Assembly: GCF_004570845.1 (NCBI RefSeq) | Contig: NZ_SPQZ01000002.1 | Span: forward strand, 372,001 to 436,000 | Origin: Orlajensenia leifsoniae | Lineage (GTDB): Bacteria; Actinomycetota; Actinomycetes; Actinomycetales; Microbacteriaceae | Length of the DNA: 64,000 nt | Reading direction: 5' to 3' | Shown: positions 42,284 to 53,699 of the stretch, piece after piece | Numbering within the stretch: the first letter of the stretch is position 1 | How the letters are laid out: each line of letters opens with the position of its first letter | Notes under the pieces: model-generated | Seen by the model: only the letters and a program-made list of their open reading frames with translations | What the model was told of the DNA's origin: nothing | The model's database searches: none | Program-made: the position numbers and the translations under genes

Positions 42284-42898
42284 TCAGAACAGATAGCCCA
42301 GCACGTCGAGACGCAGCTGCGCGATGACCGCGACGATCAGGTAGCAGACGAGGGTGATCAGCGGGATCCAGCCGTACGCCGATGCCGCGAACCGCTGGAA
42401 CCGCTCGGTCGTGGGGATGCAGCCCGTGCGCAGGTTGTCGATCGTGACCACCCAGAACAGCGGGATCACAACGGCCCAGGTGAGCATGCACCACGGGCAG
42501 AGCGTCGCGAGGATGTGGATGCTCTGGTACATCAGCCAGATCACGAACGCCAGGGCGCCGACGATCCCGATGTTCAGGCCGACCCAGAACCAGGCGGCGA
42601 ACCGTGCCCGCGCCAGGATCGCCACGCCGATCGTGATGACAACGGGCCAGCAGACGAGTCCGATCACGGGGTTCGGGAACCCGAGCACCGCGCCCTGCGA
42701 CGAGGCGAGGTTGACCGAGCACTGCACGATCAGGCTGAAGTCGCACGAGGCCCCCGTGCCCGGGAACTCGAGGGCGTGGAACTTCTCCAGGGTGAGTTCG
42801 AACGCGGCCAGAAGACCGAACGCGCCGAGCACCGCCAGCACGATTCCGACGGCATAGGCGGGTCTGGACTCTGTGCCGGCAGGGGTGGTCTCGCTCAT
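42284..42898 (-). CDS. Vitamin K epoxide reductase (VKOR) family protein
   Basis: Bacterial VKOR proteins reoxidise extracytoplasmic thiol oxidases with a quinone, acting like DsbB. The 204-residue protein has five likely membrane helices. The two redox pairs are visible: CDFSLIVQCSVNL (loop cysteines about residues 52 and 60) followed by the conserved Ser/Asn region, and the quinone-side CPWC (about 134-137). A DsbA-like domain is not fused, and no thioredoxin-like partner lies in the window. It is convergent with ndk and divergent from rne. Confidence 0.94.
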   Translation of the reverse strand: MSETTPAGTESRPAYAVGIVLAVLGAFGLLAAFELTLEKFHALEFPGTGASCDFSLIVQCSVNLASSQGAVLGFPNPVIGLVCWPVVITIGVAILARARFAAWFWVGLNIGIVGALAFVIWLMYQSIHILATLCPWCMLTWAVVIPLFWVVTIDNLRTGCIPTTERFQRFAASAYGWIPLITLVCYLIVAVIAQLRLDVLGYLF

Positions 42899-42912
42899 GA
42901 TTGGCGATTATG
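42899..42912 (-). promoter_or_regulatory. Candidate leaderless promoter of the VKOR gene
   Basis: On the minus strand CATAAT (42912-42907), five of six bases of TATAAT, lies 8 bases before the VKOR ATG with no ribosome-binding site between. Confidence 0.4.
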
Positions 42913-42947
42913 GCATGGCTGATCACCGCCGATCTGTGAAGCCGTGC

Positions 42948-43180
42948 GATAATCGGATGTGTCGACTGAGCCGCGCTCAGTCCGACGCCAAGAAGGCTTG
43001 ATGGGTGCAGTTGCACCCGAACATTCGGTCCCAGACCGAGAGAAGTGGCAGCCAGAGCCAATGTGCCGGCTGCAGACGACAGAGGATTAGCGAGATTCCG
43101 CACCGGCGGAGACTCGCGTGAGAGAGTACCCGGAACGCGGATGGCGCGGCCAGTCGCACCGGTCGAGGAGTGCCCCAGCA
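42948..43180 (+). promoter_or_regulatory. rne promoter and hairpin-rich leader
   Basis: GATAAT at 42948-42953 is a good -10 for rne, implying a leader of about 220 bases. In it are four consecutive perfect stems: ACTGAGC/GCTCAGT (42965-42981), GGGTGCA/TGCACCC (43003-43018), TCGGTC/GACCGA (43025-43039) and GCAGCC/GGCTGC (43048-43073). Part of the first may overlap the start of transcription. A structured leader fits autoregulation by RNase E cleavage, known for E. coli rne but not shown here. Confidence 0.55.
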
Positions 43181-46063
43181 ATGGTGGAGAACAACGAGAA
43201 CACTGACCCGACGAAGAATGTCGGGGAGACCGGTGGTCGCAAGCGCACGCGCATCTTCGGGGCTCGCAAGAGCCAGAAGAAGGCCGAGCAGGCACCTGTC
43301 GAGACCACGACCGAGGTGACGGATGCCGCCCAGACCGCGGCCTCTGATGCCGCAGTCGAGGCGCCGGCCGCCGCTGAGTCGAAGGCCGAGCCGAAGGCCG
43401 CTGAGCCGAGAGCTGCAAAGGCCCAGGCCGCGCCAGCCGTGGAGAAGCAGTCGGTCGAGGCGCCCAGCGCTGACGCGCAGGCCGCCGACGAGGCGCCGAC
43501 CGAGGCGGGGGACGCCGCAGCCGAGCCGCAGGGCGAGCCCGCGGCATCCGTCGCCCCGACGCTCTTCCCCGCAGCGTTGACGACGACGTCGCTCATCTTC
43601 CACGCGCCCGAGATCGCGGCCCTGCCGCCGCGGCCGAACCGCGGCGGACGCCCCGACCGCTCGGAGCGCGACGACCGCGACCAGGACGACGACTTCGAGG
43701 AGTCGGAGTCGACTGTGCGCCGCCGCGCTCGTCGTCGCAGCGGTGACGAGAGCCGTGGTGGGTCGGACGACCCGACGAACACCGTGGTCAAGGTGCGCAC
43801 CCCGCGCCAGCCCGAGCTCATCACCGAGCCTCAGCGCATCAAGGGCTCGACCCGCCTCGAGGCGAAGAAGCAGCGTCGTCGGGATGGCCGCGACGCCGGT
43901 CGTCGTCGTGCCGTCATCACCGAGGCCGAGTTCCTCGCCCGCCGCGAGTCCGTCGATCGCACCATGGTCGTGCGCTCTAAGAGCGCCCGCATCCAGATCG
44001 GCGTGCTCGAGGACGGCGTGCTCGTGGAGCACTACGTCGCCCGCAACCAGGACGCATCCCTCATCGGGAATGTGTACCTCGGCCGCGTTCAGAACGTGCT
44101 GCCCAGCATGGAGGCCGCCTTCGTCGACATCGGACGCGGCCGCAACGCCGTGCTGTACTCCGGTGAGGTGGACTGGGAGGCCGCCGCTGCGGAGAATCCG
44201 GGTGGCAACCAGCCGCGCCGCATCGAGCTCGCGCTGAAGCCCGGCGACAAGGTGCTCGTGCAGGTCACGAAGGACCCCGTCGGCCACAAGGGCGCCCGTC
44301 TGACCAGCCAGATCTCGCTGCCCGGCCGCTACCTCGTGTACGTCCCCAACGGCTCCATGAACGGCATCAGCCGCAAGCTCCCCGACACCGAGCGGGCGCG
44401 CCTCAAGAAGATCCTCAAGGAGGTCCTCCCCGACAACCAGGGCGTCATCGTGCGTACTGCGGCCGAGGGTGCGACCGAGGAGCAGTTGACCCTCGACGTC
44501 AACCGTCTCATCGAGCAGTGGGCGTCGATCTCCAAGCAGCTCGAGACCGTGCAGGCTCCCGCCCTGCTGCACTCGGAGCCCGACCTGCTCATCAAGATCG
44601 TGCGCGACGTCTTCAACGAGGACTTCCAGAAGATGGTCATCGCCGGCGACGAGGCCCAGGAGACCATCGAGGCCTACCTGCGCGCTGTCGCCCCCGATCT
44701 GGTCGAGCGCGTCGAGACCTACACCGGCGACAAGGACGCCTTCGACGAGTTCCGCATCTCGGAGCAGATCGAGAAGGCCCTCGACCGCAAGGTGTGGCTG
44801 CCCTCGGGTGGCTCGCTCGTGATCGACCGCACCGAGGCCATGACTGTCGTCGACGTCAACACCGGCAAGTTCGTCGGCTCCGGGGGAAACCTCGAGGAGA
44901 CCGTCACCAAGAACAACCTCGAGGCCGCCGAGGAGATCGTGCGCCAGCTGCGCCTGCGCGACATCGGCGGCATCATCGTGGTCGACTTCATCGACATGGT
45001 GCTGGAGTCGAACCGCGACCTCGTGCTGCGCCGTCTCGTCGAGTGCCTCAGCCGCGACCGCACCAAGCACCAGGTCGCCGAGGTCACCTCGCTCGGACTG
45101 GTGCAGATGACCCGCAAGAAGCTGGGACTCGGCCTGCTCGAGTCGTTCAGCGAGAACTGCGAGGTCTGCGCCGGCCGCGGCATCATCGTGCACCACGATC
45201 CCGTCGTGCGTCACCGTCAGCAGCAGCAGACGCCTCAGCCTGCCATCGCCGGGTCGGGCAACCGTCGTCGCGGTGGCGGCCAGTCCGCTCCGAGCTCGCA
45301 GTCGGCAGCGCCGACGGATGCCGCCAAGTCGGGCAACGGCACGCACGGGATCACCGAGGACGCCAAGCACGCCCTCGCCATGATCGCCGCATCGACCCTG
45401 CACCCTCACGAGAAGGAGGCTGCAGCAGCAGCCGTCGTCTCGGAGCCCGCCGAGGACCAGGAGCAGTCGACCACCGAGGCGTCGTCGACCGAGGCAGCAT
45501 CCGGCGATCGCAAGTCGTCGCGTCGTGGTCGTCGCGGACGTCACGGCAAGGGCGAGCAGGCCAACGCCGAGCAGGCCAACGCCGACCAGGCGTCGGGCGA
45601 GCAGGCTAGCGCCGCGCAGCCGAAGGACGAGCAGACCGATGGCCGGTCTCGGTCGACGGATGCCGCAGCCGAGGCCGAGCCCGAGCCGGCCGAGCAGCAG
45701 TCCACCCGGCCCGCCGCTGAGGCACCGGATGCTGTAGCGGCTGCGCCGAGCGTCTCGGCGGCCTCCGAAGCTGGGAATCGTCCGGCAGAAAAGCGCCCGG
45801 CTTCGCGCCGTGCCCGCCAGGAGAAGCCCGTCACTACTGAAGCTCCCGTCGCGATTCTCGACATCCCCGTGGTGGCCAAGGTCGTGCGAGAGCCCAAGCG
45901 CGTGAACCCCGTCGAGGCCGAGCACCTGCTCGACTCGGTGCTCGACTCGCTGCCTCAGCCGAAGCAGGCGGGTCAGGGTCGGGCACGCAGCCGACGAGTG
46001 ACGACGGCCGGGCTCTCGACCACCCCGGTCGAGCCCATCGTCACCACCGGCGCGGGCGAGTAG
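43181..46063 (+). CDS. rne: Ribonuclease E/G family endoribonuclease
   Basis: This is the main single-strand endoribonuclease for mRNA decay and rRNA/tRNA processing. I chose the ATG at 43181 (MVENNENTDP, GAGGAG upstream), 960 residues. The catalytic core sits in the middle, as in other actinobacteria: an S1 domain (about residues 268-365), DNase-I-like catalytic aspartates in TVVDVNTGKFVGSGG (D558) and VVDFIDM (D602, D605), and the zinc-link CEVC (660-663). Both flanks are disordered: an Ala/Glu/Pro-rich N-terminus with RRRARRRSGDE, and a C-terminal tail with RGRRGRHGKGE. These probably bind RNA and partner proteins. Confidence 0.97.
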   Translation: MVENNENTDPTKNVGETGGRKRTRIFGARKSQKKAEQAPVETTTEVTDAAQTAASDAAVEAPAAAESKAEPKAAEPRAAKAQAAPAVEKQSVEAPSADAQAADEAPTEAGDAAAEPQGEPAASVAPTLFPAALTTTSLIFHAPEIAALPPRPNRGGRPDRSERDDRDQDDDFEESESTVRRRARRRSGDESRGGSDDPTNTVVKVRTPRQPELITEPQRIKGSTRLEAKKQRRRDGRDAGRRRAVITEAEFLARRESVDRTMVVRSKSARIQIGVLEDGVLVEHYVARNQDASLIGNVYLGRVQNVLPSMEAAFVDIGRGRNAVLYSGEVDWEAAAAENPGGNQPRRIELALKPGDKVLVQVTKDPVGHKGARLTSQISLPGRYLVYVPNGSMNGISRKLPDTERARLKKILKEVLPDNQGVIVRTAAEGATEEQLTLDVNRLIEQWASISKQLETVQAPALLHSEPDLLIKIVRDVFNEDFQKMVIAGDEAQETIEAYLRAVAPDLVERVETYTGDKDAFDEFRISEQIEKALDRKVWLPSGGSLVIDRTEAMTVVDVNTGKFVGSGGNLEETVTKNNLEAAEEIVRQLRLRDIGGIIVVDFIDMVLESNRDLVLRRLVECLSRDRTKHQVAEVTSLGLVQMTRKKLGLGLLESFSENCEVCAGRGIIVHHDPVVRHRQQQQTPQPAIAGSGNRRRGGGQSAPSSQSAAPTDAAKSGNGTHGITEDAKHALAMIAASTLHPHEKEAAAAAVVSEPAEDQEQSTTEASSTEAASGDRKSSRRGRRGRHGKGEQANAEQANADQASGEQASAAQPKDEQTDGRSRSTDAAAEAEPEPAEQQSTRPAAEAPDAVAAAPSVSAASEAGNRPAEKRPASRRARQEKPVTTEAPVAILDIPVVAKVVREPKRVNPVEAEHLLDSVLDSLPQPKQAGQGRARSRRVTTAGLSTTPVEPIVTTGAGE
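45554..45613 (+). repeat. 15-base tandem repeat inside rne
   Basis: Four adjacent 15-base units, the first two identical (GAGCAGGCCAACGCC), encode EQANA-EQANA-DQASG-EQASA in the disordered C-terminal tail of RNase E. Such repeats are prone to copy-number change. Confidence 0.85.
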
Positions 46064-46067
46064 ACCC

Positions 46068-46340
46068 CTACAAGCCCCGCCGTTCGCGGGCAGTCACCCG
46101 GAGTCCGCTCGCGCGGAGCCGGGTGACCAGCTCGCGATTCGACACGAAGACCGCCCCGGCGGCCACGAGAGCCTCATGGCGCTCGAGTGGCACGTCGTAG
46201 TGGTCCCGGTCGAAGCCACGCCTGGGGATGCCGTTCGCGGCAGCGAAGGCGTGGAGTTCATCGAGTGAGGCGTCGCTCACGAGATGGGCCCAGATCGTGT
46301 CGTGGGCCGGCCACATCGGCTGGTCGATGAGCACGGTCAT
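46068..46340 (-). CDS. DUF4031 protein
   Basis: This is a short conserved actinobacterial protein of unknown function. The 90-residue product starts MTVLIDQPMWPAHDTIWAH and carries the family core SLDELHAFAAANGIPRRGFDRDHYDVP (residues about 27-53) and a C-terminal SNRELVTRLRASGLRV. I chose the ATG at 46340 because it gives the standard family N-terminus; the frame extends upstream but runs into the rplU promoter region. It is convergent with rne, with 4 bases between stop codons. Confidence 0.88.
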   Translation of the reverse strand: MTVLIDQPMWPAHDTIWAHLVSDASLDELHAFAAANGIPRRGFDRDHYDVPLERHEALVAAGAVFVSNRELVTRLRASGLRVTARERRGL

Positions 46341-46353
46341 GTACGTGATCATA
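46341..46353 (-). promoter_or_regulatory. Candidate leaderless promoter of the DUF4031 gene
   Basis: On the minus strand TATGAT (46353-46348), five of six bases of TATAAT, stands 7 bases before the ATG. No ribosome-binding site is present in the gap. Confidence 0.45.
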
Positions 46354-46389
46354 AGGCGGACCACCGGGCGACGCGCCGGGTGGCCCTGT

Positions 46390-46418
46390 TTGACCGAGGT
46401 AGATCCTTCGGCTAAACT
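46390..46418 (+). promoter_or_regulatory. rplU-rpmA promoter
   Basis: TTGACC (46390-46395) and TAAACT (46413-46418) are separated by exactly 17 bases, the best housekeeping-type promoter in the window. The transcript would begin near 46425 and have a leader of about 140 bases. Confidence 0.75.
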
Positions 46419-46528
46419 CGACCGTTGGTGTGTGTTGGATTCTTCGTCCTCACCCTCACCGTGGTTTTCTGGTTGGCCAGGTCGGCTCGGATCGGTCAAC
46501 CCAGCGGAATTTTCCCGTGAAACGAATC

Positions 46529-46546
46529 GGGGCTTCTCGGAGCCCC
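46529..46546 (+). promoter_or_regulatory. Hairpin in the rplU leader
   Basis: GGGGCT and AGCCCC form a 6-bp stem with a 6-base loop 20 bases before the rplU start, near the end of a 140-base leader. A role in feedback by L21 is possible but not shown. Confidence 0.4.
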
Positions 46547-46566
46547 CCAGAGAATAGGTACGTAAA

Positions 46567-46875
46567 GTGGTTTACGCAGTTGTGCGCGCCGGTGGCCGCC
46601 AGGAAAAGGTCGAGGTCGGGACCATCGTCACGATGGACCGCATCAAGGCTGACAAGAACGGCAACGTCGAGCTCGCTCCGGTGCTGCTTGTCGATGGCGA
46701 CTCGATCACCTCGGACGCCAAGTCGCTCGAGAAGGTGACCGTCACGGCCGAGGTCCTCAACGACCTCCGCGGTCCGAAGATCGTCATCCAGAAGTTCAAG
46801 AACAAGACCGGATACAAGAAGCGTCAGGGCCACCGTCAGGAGCTCACGCGCGTCAAGATCACCGGCATCAAGTAA
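46567..46875 (+). CDS. rplU: 50S ribosomal protein L21
   Basis: L21 is a large-subunit ribosomal protein. The 102-residue product starts at a GTG ([18 protein letters not shown]) and has the typical [22 protein letters not shown] middle and the C-terminal [21 protein letters not shown] signature. rpmA follows after 19 bases; the rplU-rpmA-obgE order is widespread. Confidence 0.98.
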   Translation: MVYAVVRAGGRQEKVEVGTIVTMDRIKADKNGNVELAPVLLVDGDSITSDAKSLEKVTVTAEVLNDLRGPKIVIQKFKNKTGYKKRQGHRQELTRVKITGIK

Positions 46876-46894
46876 GCCCTGAGGAGACTGACAG

Positions 46895-49577
<2,683 letters not shown>

Positions 49578-49594
49578 CGATTCCGCGGCTGCCC

Positions 49595-49606
49595 TAGGCT
49601 TGATCC
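49595..49606 (+). promoter_or_regulatory. Candidate leaderless promoter of proA
   Basis: TAGGCT is followed by 6 bases (TGATCC) and the proA ATG at 49607. There is no ribosome-binding site in this gap, so proA may be made from its own leaderless mRNA as well as by read-through from proB. Confidence 0.5.
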
Positions 49607-50875
49607 ATGCCTGAGACGGATGCCGCCCTGCCCGGATTCGAGGCGCGCCTCGACGACGCCCGCACGGCCTCGTTCGCCCTCGCCGTCGCGACGACGGCGC
49701 AGCGCAACTCAGCGCTGCACGCCGTGGCAGCGCACCTGCGCGGAGCCGCGCACGAGGTGATCGCCGCCAACGCACGCGACCTCGACGCCGGGCGCGAGAA
49801 CGGCCTGTCCGATGGCCTGCTCGACCGGCTCGCGCTCGATGGCAGGCGGGTCGAGGCGTTGGCCGCAGCCGTGGAGCAGGTCGCGTCGCTCACCGATCCC
49901 GTCGGCGAGGTGGTGCGGGGCAGCACCCTCCCCAACGGCGTGCGCATCTCCCAGGTGCGAGTGCCCTTCGGCGTCGTCGGTGTCATCTACGAGGCCAGGC
50001 CCAACGTGACCGTCGACATCGCCGCGCTCGCGCTCAAGAGCGGGAACGCGGTGGTCCTGCGGGGCGGCTCCGCAGCCGAGAACAGCAACCGGGCTCTCGT
50101 CGGCCTCATCCAGGACTCCCTGGAGTCCGTCGGACTGCCGCGCACGGCCGTGCAGACCATCGACGACTTCGGCCGCGCCGGCGCCACGGCCCTCATGCAG
50201 GCCCGCGGCTTCGTCGACGTGCTCATCCCTCGCGGAAGCGCGGATCTCATCAACACCGTGGTCGCCGAGTCGAAGGTGCCCGTCATCGAGACGGGCGCCG
50301 GCGTCGTGCACATCTTCCTCGACGAGAGCGCGACGCAGGACTGGGCCGTGGAGATCGTGCACAACGCCAAGACGCAGCGCCCCAGCGTCTGCAACACGGT
50401 GGAGACCGTGCTCGTTCACGCCGATGCAGCCGAACGGCTCCTCCCGTCGGTGCTCGACCGACTCGCCGCATCCGGAGTCACCGTGCATGCCGACGAGCGC
50501 ACCCGCGCCATCTGGCCCGACGCCACTCCGGCCACTGATGAGGACTGGGGCACCGAGTACATGAGCCTCGACGTGACAGTCGGCGTCGTCGACTCCCTCG
50601 ACGACGCCATCGGCCACATCCGTCGCTACTCGACCAAGCACACCGAGTCGATCATCACCAACGACCTGGGCAATGCCGAGCGCTTCCTCAACGAAGTCGA
50701 TTCGGCTGCCGTGATGGTGAACGCCTCGACGCGATTCACCGACGGCGGGGAGTTCGGATTCGGGGCCGAGGTGGGCATCTCGACGCAGAAGCTTCACGCT
50801 CGCGGACCGATGGGGCTGACCGAGCTCACGAGCACCAAGTGGATCGTGCGTGGCGATGGACAGGTGCGCGGCTAG
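49607..50875 (+). CDS. proA: Glutamate-5-semialdehyde dehydrogenase
   Basis: It reduces glutamyl-5-phosphate to the semialdehyde in proline synthesis. The 422-residue aldehyde-dehydrogenase-fold protein has VPFGVVGVIYEARPNVTVD (about residues 120-138), LKSGNAVVLRGGSAAENSN (about 144) and the active-site cysteine in QRPSVCNTVETVLVH (about 263). The C-terminal VMVNASTRFTDGGEFGFGAEVGIST is diagnostic. It follows proB and may also have its own promoter. Confidence 0.98.
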   Translation: MPETDAALPGFEARLDDARTASFALAVATTAQRNSALHAVAAHLRGAAHEVIAANARDLDAGRENGLSDGLLDRLALDGRRVEALAAAVEQVASLTDPVGEVVRGSTLPNGVRISQVRVPFGVVGVIYEARPNVTVDIAALALKSGNAVVLRGGSAAENSNRALVGLIQDSLESVGLPRTAVQTIDDFGRAGATALMQARGFVDVLIPRGSADLINTVVAESKVPVIETGAGVVHIFLDESATQDWAVEIVHNAKTQRPSVCNTVETVLVHADAAERLLPSVLDRLAASGVTVHADERTRAIWPDATPATDEDWGTEYMSLDVTVGVVDSLDDAIGHIRRYSTKHTESIITNDLGNAERFLNEVDSAAVMVNASTRFTDGGEFGFGAEVGISTQKLHARGPMGLTELTSTKWIVRGDGQVRG

Positions 50876-50934
50876 CCGTACTAAGCTCTCGGACGGGGCG
50901 AAAAAGGCCGATTCGTCCGCAAAAGGAGAAACAC

Positions 50935-51147
50935 ATGACGTTCCTGACCACAGTTCTCGCTGAGACCGAAGCCGCCTCGAGCAGCTTCCCGACGATCATC
51001 TTCGGCGCGATCGCGCTCGTCGTCTTCGCGGCCCTCGGCTTCGTGGTGTGGAGCTTCCGCGATGTGGCGAACCGGCACGCGGTGAAGGCCGACGCATACG
51101 CCGCGGCGCATGGTGGCGGCCACGACGCTCACGGCGGCGGGCACTGA
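50935..51147 (+). CDS. Small single-pass membrane protein with His/Gly-rich tail
   Basis: Function is unknown. The ATG at 50935 has a strong ribosome site (AAAGGAG, 7 bases upstream) and gives 70 residues; the frame upstream of it is a shadow. One membrane helix (PTIIFGAIALVVFAALGFVVWSF, about residues 20-42) is followed by a cytoplasmic-looking RDVANRHAVKADAYAAAH stretch and a tail GGGHDAHGGGH that could bind metal. It sits between proA and nadD with short gaps (59 and 23 bases), so it belongs to the same transcription run. Confidence 0.85.
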   Translation: MTFLTTVLAETEAASSSFPTIIFGAIALVVFAALGFVVWSFRDVANRHAVKADAYAAAHGGGHDAHGGGH

Positions 51148-51170
51148 CCGGAATCGGCTGAAGCCGACTC

Positions 51171-51770
51171 ATGAGTGAGCCTTCGCGCCGGCGCCGGGTG
51201 GGCGTCATGGGTGGAACCTTCGACCCCATCCACCACGGTCACCTGGTGGCTGCGAGCGAAGTGGCGCAGTCCTTCGACCTCGATGAGGTCGTCTTCGTGC
51301 CCACCGGACAGCCCTGGCAGAAGACCGCGGTCTCCACCGGCGAGCACCGCTACCTCATGACCGTGATCGCGACGGCCTCCAATCCACGCTTCACTGTGAG
51401 CCGCGTCGACATCGACCGCACGGGCCCCACGTACACGATCGACACCCTGCGCGACATCCGCGCTGCACGTCCCGACGCCGAATTGTTCTTCATCACCGGA
51501 GCCGATGCGATCGCGCAGATCCTCACGTGGAAGAACGTCCATGAGCTGTGGGAACTCGCGCATTTCGTCGCTGTGAGTCGCCCGGGACACGACCTGAGCA
51601 TTTCTGGATTGCCACAGGCGGACGTAAGCTTGTTGGAGGTTCCCGCACTTGCGATCTCATCGACCGCCTGCAGGGAACGGGTCAACCGGGGTTACCCGGT
51701 CTGGTATCTGGTACCCGATGGCGTGGTCCAGTACATCTCGAAGCACCATCTGTATCGGAGTGCGGCATGA
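51171..51770 (+). CDS. nadD: Nicotinate-nucleotide adenylyltransferase
   Basis: It joins nicotinate mononucleotide and ATP to form deamido-NAD. The 199-residue protein has the adenylyltransferase loop [19 protein letters not shown] (about residues 13-31), VPTGQPWQK (about 47), [12 protein letters not shown] (about 107) and the [10 protein letters not shown] motif (about 166). Its stop overlaps the next gene's start (ATGA). Confidence 0.97.
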   Translation: MSEPSRRRRVGVMGGTFDPIHHGHLVAASEVAQSFDLDEVVFVPTGQPWQKTAVSTGEHRYLMTVIATASNPRFTVSRVDIDRTGPTYTIDTLRDIRAARPDAELFFITGADAIAQILTWKNVHELWELAHFVAVSRPGHDLSISGLPQADVSLLEVPALAISSTACRERVNRGYPVWYLVPDGVVQYISKHHLYRSAA

Positions 51771-53206
51771 CGACGTGGCAGGATCAACCGCCACTGACGC
51801 GCAGACAGGCGCGTGAAGCGGAGCGTTCGCAGGAGAGCGCGGCTTCGCCGAGCCCTCTGACTCGCCGCGCAGTCACCACCGAGCCGACAGCCGGTGGCGA
51901 GGCCCCCCAACTCGTCACTCCCTACACGGGAACCATCGACACCATCGGCACTGCCGATGACGGAGACGGCGACAGCACCGACGCCGACGCGGCTGCCGAG
52001 AAGAACGACTACGACGCACTGCTGTCCGGTCGCCCTGCCGTCCCCAACTACTCCGGCTCGTCGTTCGCAGCGGGGAGCCTGACCAGCGCTCCTCCAGCGC
52101 CGCCCCAGGCTCCCGCCGAGGTCGCTCCGAGCGAGGCGCCCTCCTTCACCACGCCGGCGGCAGCCAAGGCTCCCGAGTTCCGCCAGCGTTCCTACGCTCC
52201 CGGCGGCAGCGCAGGCCTGCAGGCGGCGACGTCGGCTCCGGCCTCCAGCACCGATTCCATCGACGCAGAGACGGATGCCGCAGCCGAGGCCGACGGCACC
52301 CCCATGCGCACTCTCACCCGACGCGAGCTGCGCGCGATGCTCGCCGAGCAGGAGGCTGCAGCCGCAGCCGAATCGGCGACCGAGGTCGTGGTGTCGACGC
52401 CGACCGCTCAGCCCGAGGCCGAGCCGACGGCATCCGACACCGGACGTCGCGTCACCTGGTCACCGCCGGTGCCCGAGTCCGAGGCGGAGAACCGCCCGGT
52501 GTGGGAGACGGCGCAGACAGGCTTCTCGCTCCCTCCCACGGTGGCCGTCCCCGTGGTTCCGCCCGCGCCGACGCCCAGTGCGCCGATCGCTGAGGCCCCC
52601 ACGCCGGCTGCCGTCGTGACGCCGCCCGCCGTCGTCACTCCTCCCGTAGCGTCGCCGTTCGACTTCGGCCACACCGACGACGTGTTGCCGCCGAAGCCGG
52701 TCGGCCACTGGTCGATCGACGCCGACCATGAAGACGACCGGGACGTGACCGGTGCGCAGCCGTCATTCGACCAGTTGCTCTCCCGGGGCATCGCCGCCGG
52801 CGGAGTGTCGGCCGGGGGAGTCCCCACGACGACGAGCGCACTCATCCTGCCGTCCATCCCGCAGAGCGGTGATGGCGCCGTGGCGCTCACCACCGGCGAG
52901 GTGCTGGTCACCGGATCGTTCGACCTTCCGCGCAGCCTCGGCTCGACGGGCGCTCACCCCGATCGCATCGACTCCTCCGAGATCGATCGTCTCTTCGAAC
53001 TCGAGGATGCCGGTCCCGCGACCGGCGCCCAGCCGATCCGCGCCTCACGTGCCGTGAGCGGCCACACCTCGACGCGCGACGTCATCCAGCCTCCGCAGAA
53101 GCAGAGCCGCTGGACCGTTCCCTTCATCCTCTCCATCTCTGCGGGCGTCCTCGCCGTGGGCGTCGTGGCCCTCATCATCGCCGGACTCGTGTCCGGCATC
53201 TTCTGA
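51767..53206 (+). CDS. Large disordered protein with C-terminal membrane anchor
   Basis: Function is unknown. The ATG at 51767 overlaps the nadD stop (ATGA) and gives 479 residues beginning [21 protein letters not shown]. Almost all of it is low-complexity, rich in Ala, Pro, Thr, Ser and Glu. A single [18 protein letters not shown] segment (about residue 180) resembles the N-terminal RRQAREAE stretch. The last 25 residues are one membrane helix ([25 protein letters not shown]). It would be tail-anchored with the bulk in the cytoplasm. Position between nadD and rsfS is common for such proteins in this family of bacteria (recall, not checked). Confidence 0.85.
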   Translation: MTTWQDQPPLTRRQAREAERSQESAASPSPLTRRAVTTEPTAGGEAPQLVTPYTGTIDTIGTADDGDGDSTDADAAAEKNDYDALLSGRPAVPNYSGSSFAAGSLTSAPPAPPQAPAEVAPSEAPSFTTPAAAKAPEFRQRSYAPGGSAGLQAATSAPASSTDSIDAETDAAAEADGTPMRTLTRRELRAMLAEQEAAAAAESATEVVVSTPTAQPEAEPTASDTGRRVTWSPPVPESEAENRPVWETAQTGFSLPPTVAVPVVPPAPTPSAPIAEAPTPAAVVTPPAVVTPPVASPFDFGHTDDVLPPKPVGHWSIDADHEDDRDVTGAQPSFDQLLSRGIAAGGVSAGGVPTTTSALILPSIPQSGDGAVALTTGEVLVTGSFDLPRSLGSTGAHPDRIDSSEIDRLFELEDAGPATGAQPIRASRAVSGHTSTRDVIQPPQKQSRWTVPFILSISAGVLAVGVVALIIAGLVSGIF

Positions 53207-53246
53207 TGCGCCGACAGCGCGTCTCTTCTCATCAAGGAATCTCTTC

Positions 53247-53624
53247 ATGCCTGCCACCGAACGCGCCATCGAACTTCTGAACATCGCCGCCCGCGCGGCC
53301 GATTCCAAGTCGGGTGAAGACCTCGTCGGTCTCGACACCTCCGGCCCGTTGCCCTTCGTCGACGCCTTCCTCATCGTCACCGGCAACTCGGAGCGCAACG
53401 TCGTCGCCATCGCGGGCGAGGTCGAGGACGAGCTCCTCGCAGCCGGAGTGAAGACCATCCGCCGCGAGGGCCGATCCGACGGACGCTGGATCCTGCTGGA
53501 CTTCGGCGACATCGTCGTGCACGTCTTCCACCAGGAGGATCGCCAGTACTACGCGCTCGAGCGCCTCTGGAAGGACTGCCCGGTGGTGCCCCTCGAGCTC
53601 CCCGTGCACGACACGCGCGACTGA
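53247..53624 (+). CDS. rsfS: Ribosomal silencing factor RsfS
   Basis: RsfS binds L14 and blocks subunit joining during slow growth or starvation. The 125-residue Iojap-family protein has LDTSGPLPFVDAFLIVTGNSERNV (about residues 29-52), AIAGEVEDELL, and the core GRSDGRWILLDFGDIVVHVFHQEDRQYYALERLW (about 75-108). AAGGA lies 11 bases before the ATG. It ends the nadD unit and precedes tRNA-Ala. Confidence 0.97.
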   Translation: MPATERAIELLNIAARAADSKSGEDLVGLDTSGPLPFVDAFLIVTGNSERNVVAIAGEVEDELLAAGVKTIRREGRSDGRWILLDFGDIVVHVFHQEDRQYYALERLWKDCPVVPLELPVHDTRD

Positions 53625-53635
53625 GCCCGCTCGAT

Positions 53636-53664
53636 TTCACACCGACTCGCGATTGTAGTAATCT
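53636..53664 (+). promoter_or_regulatory. Candidate promoter of tRNA-Ala
   Basis: TTCACA (53636-53641) and TAATCT (53659-53664) are 17 bases apart, placing the start near 53671. The precursor would begin with a small hairpin, TTCCGG/CCGGAA (53676-53693), just before the mature tRNA. Confidence 0.5.
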
Positions 53665-53699
53665 AATCAAGTTGCTTCCGGAGGAATCCGGAAGAGAAC

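Noticed and set aside
42977-45925. Minus-strand open frame of 982 codons opposite rne
   Set aside because: It is a high-GC mirror frame of RNase E. Its translation is a run of Leu/Gly/Arg/Val without any recognisable domain, while the plus strand has catalytic motifs.
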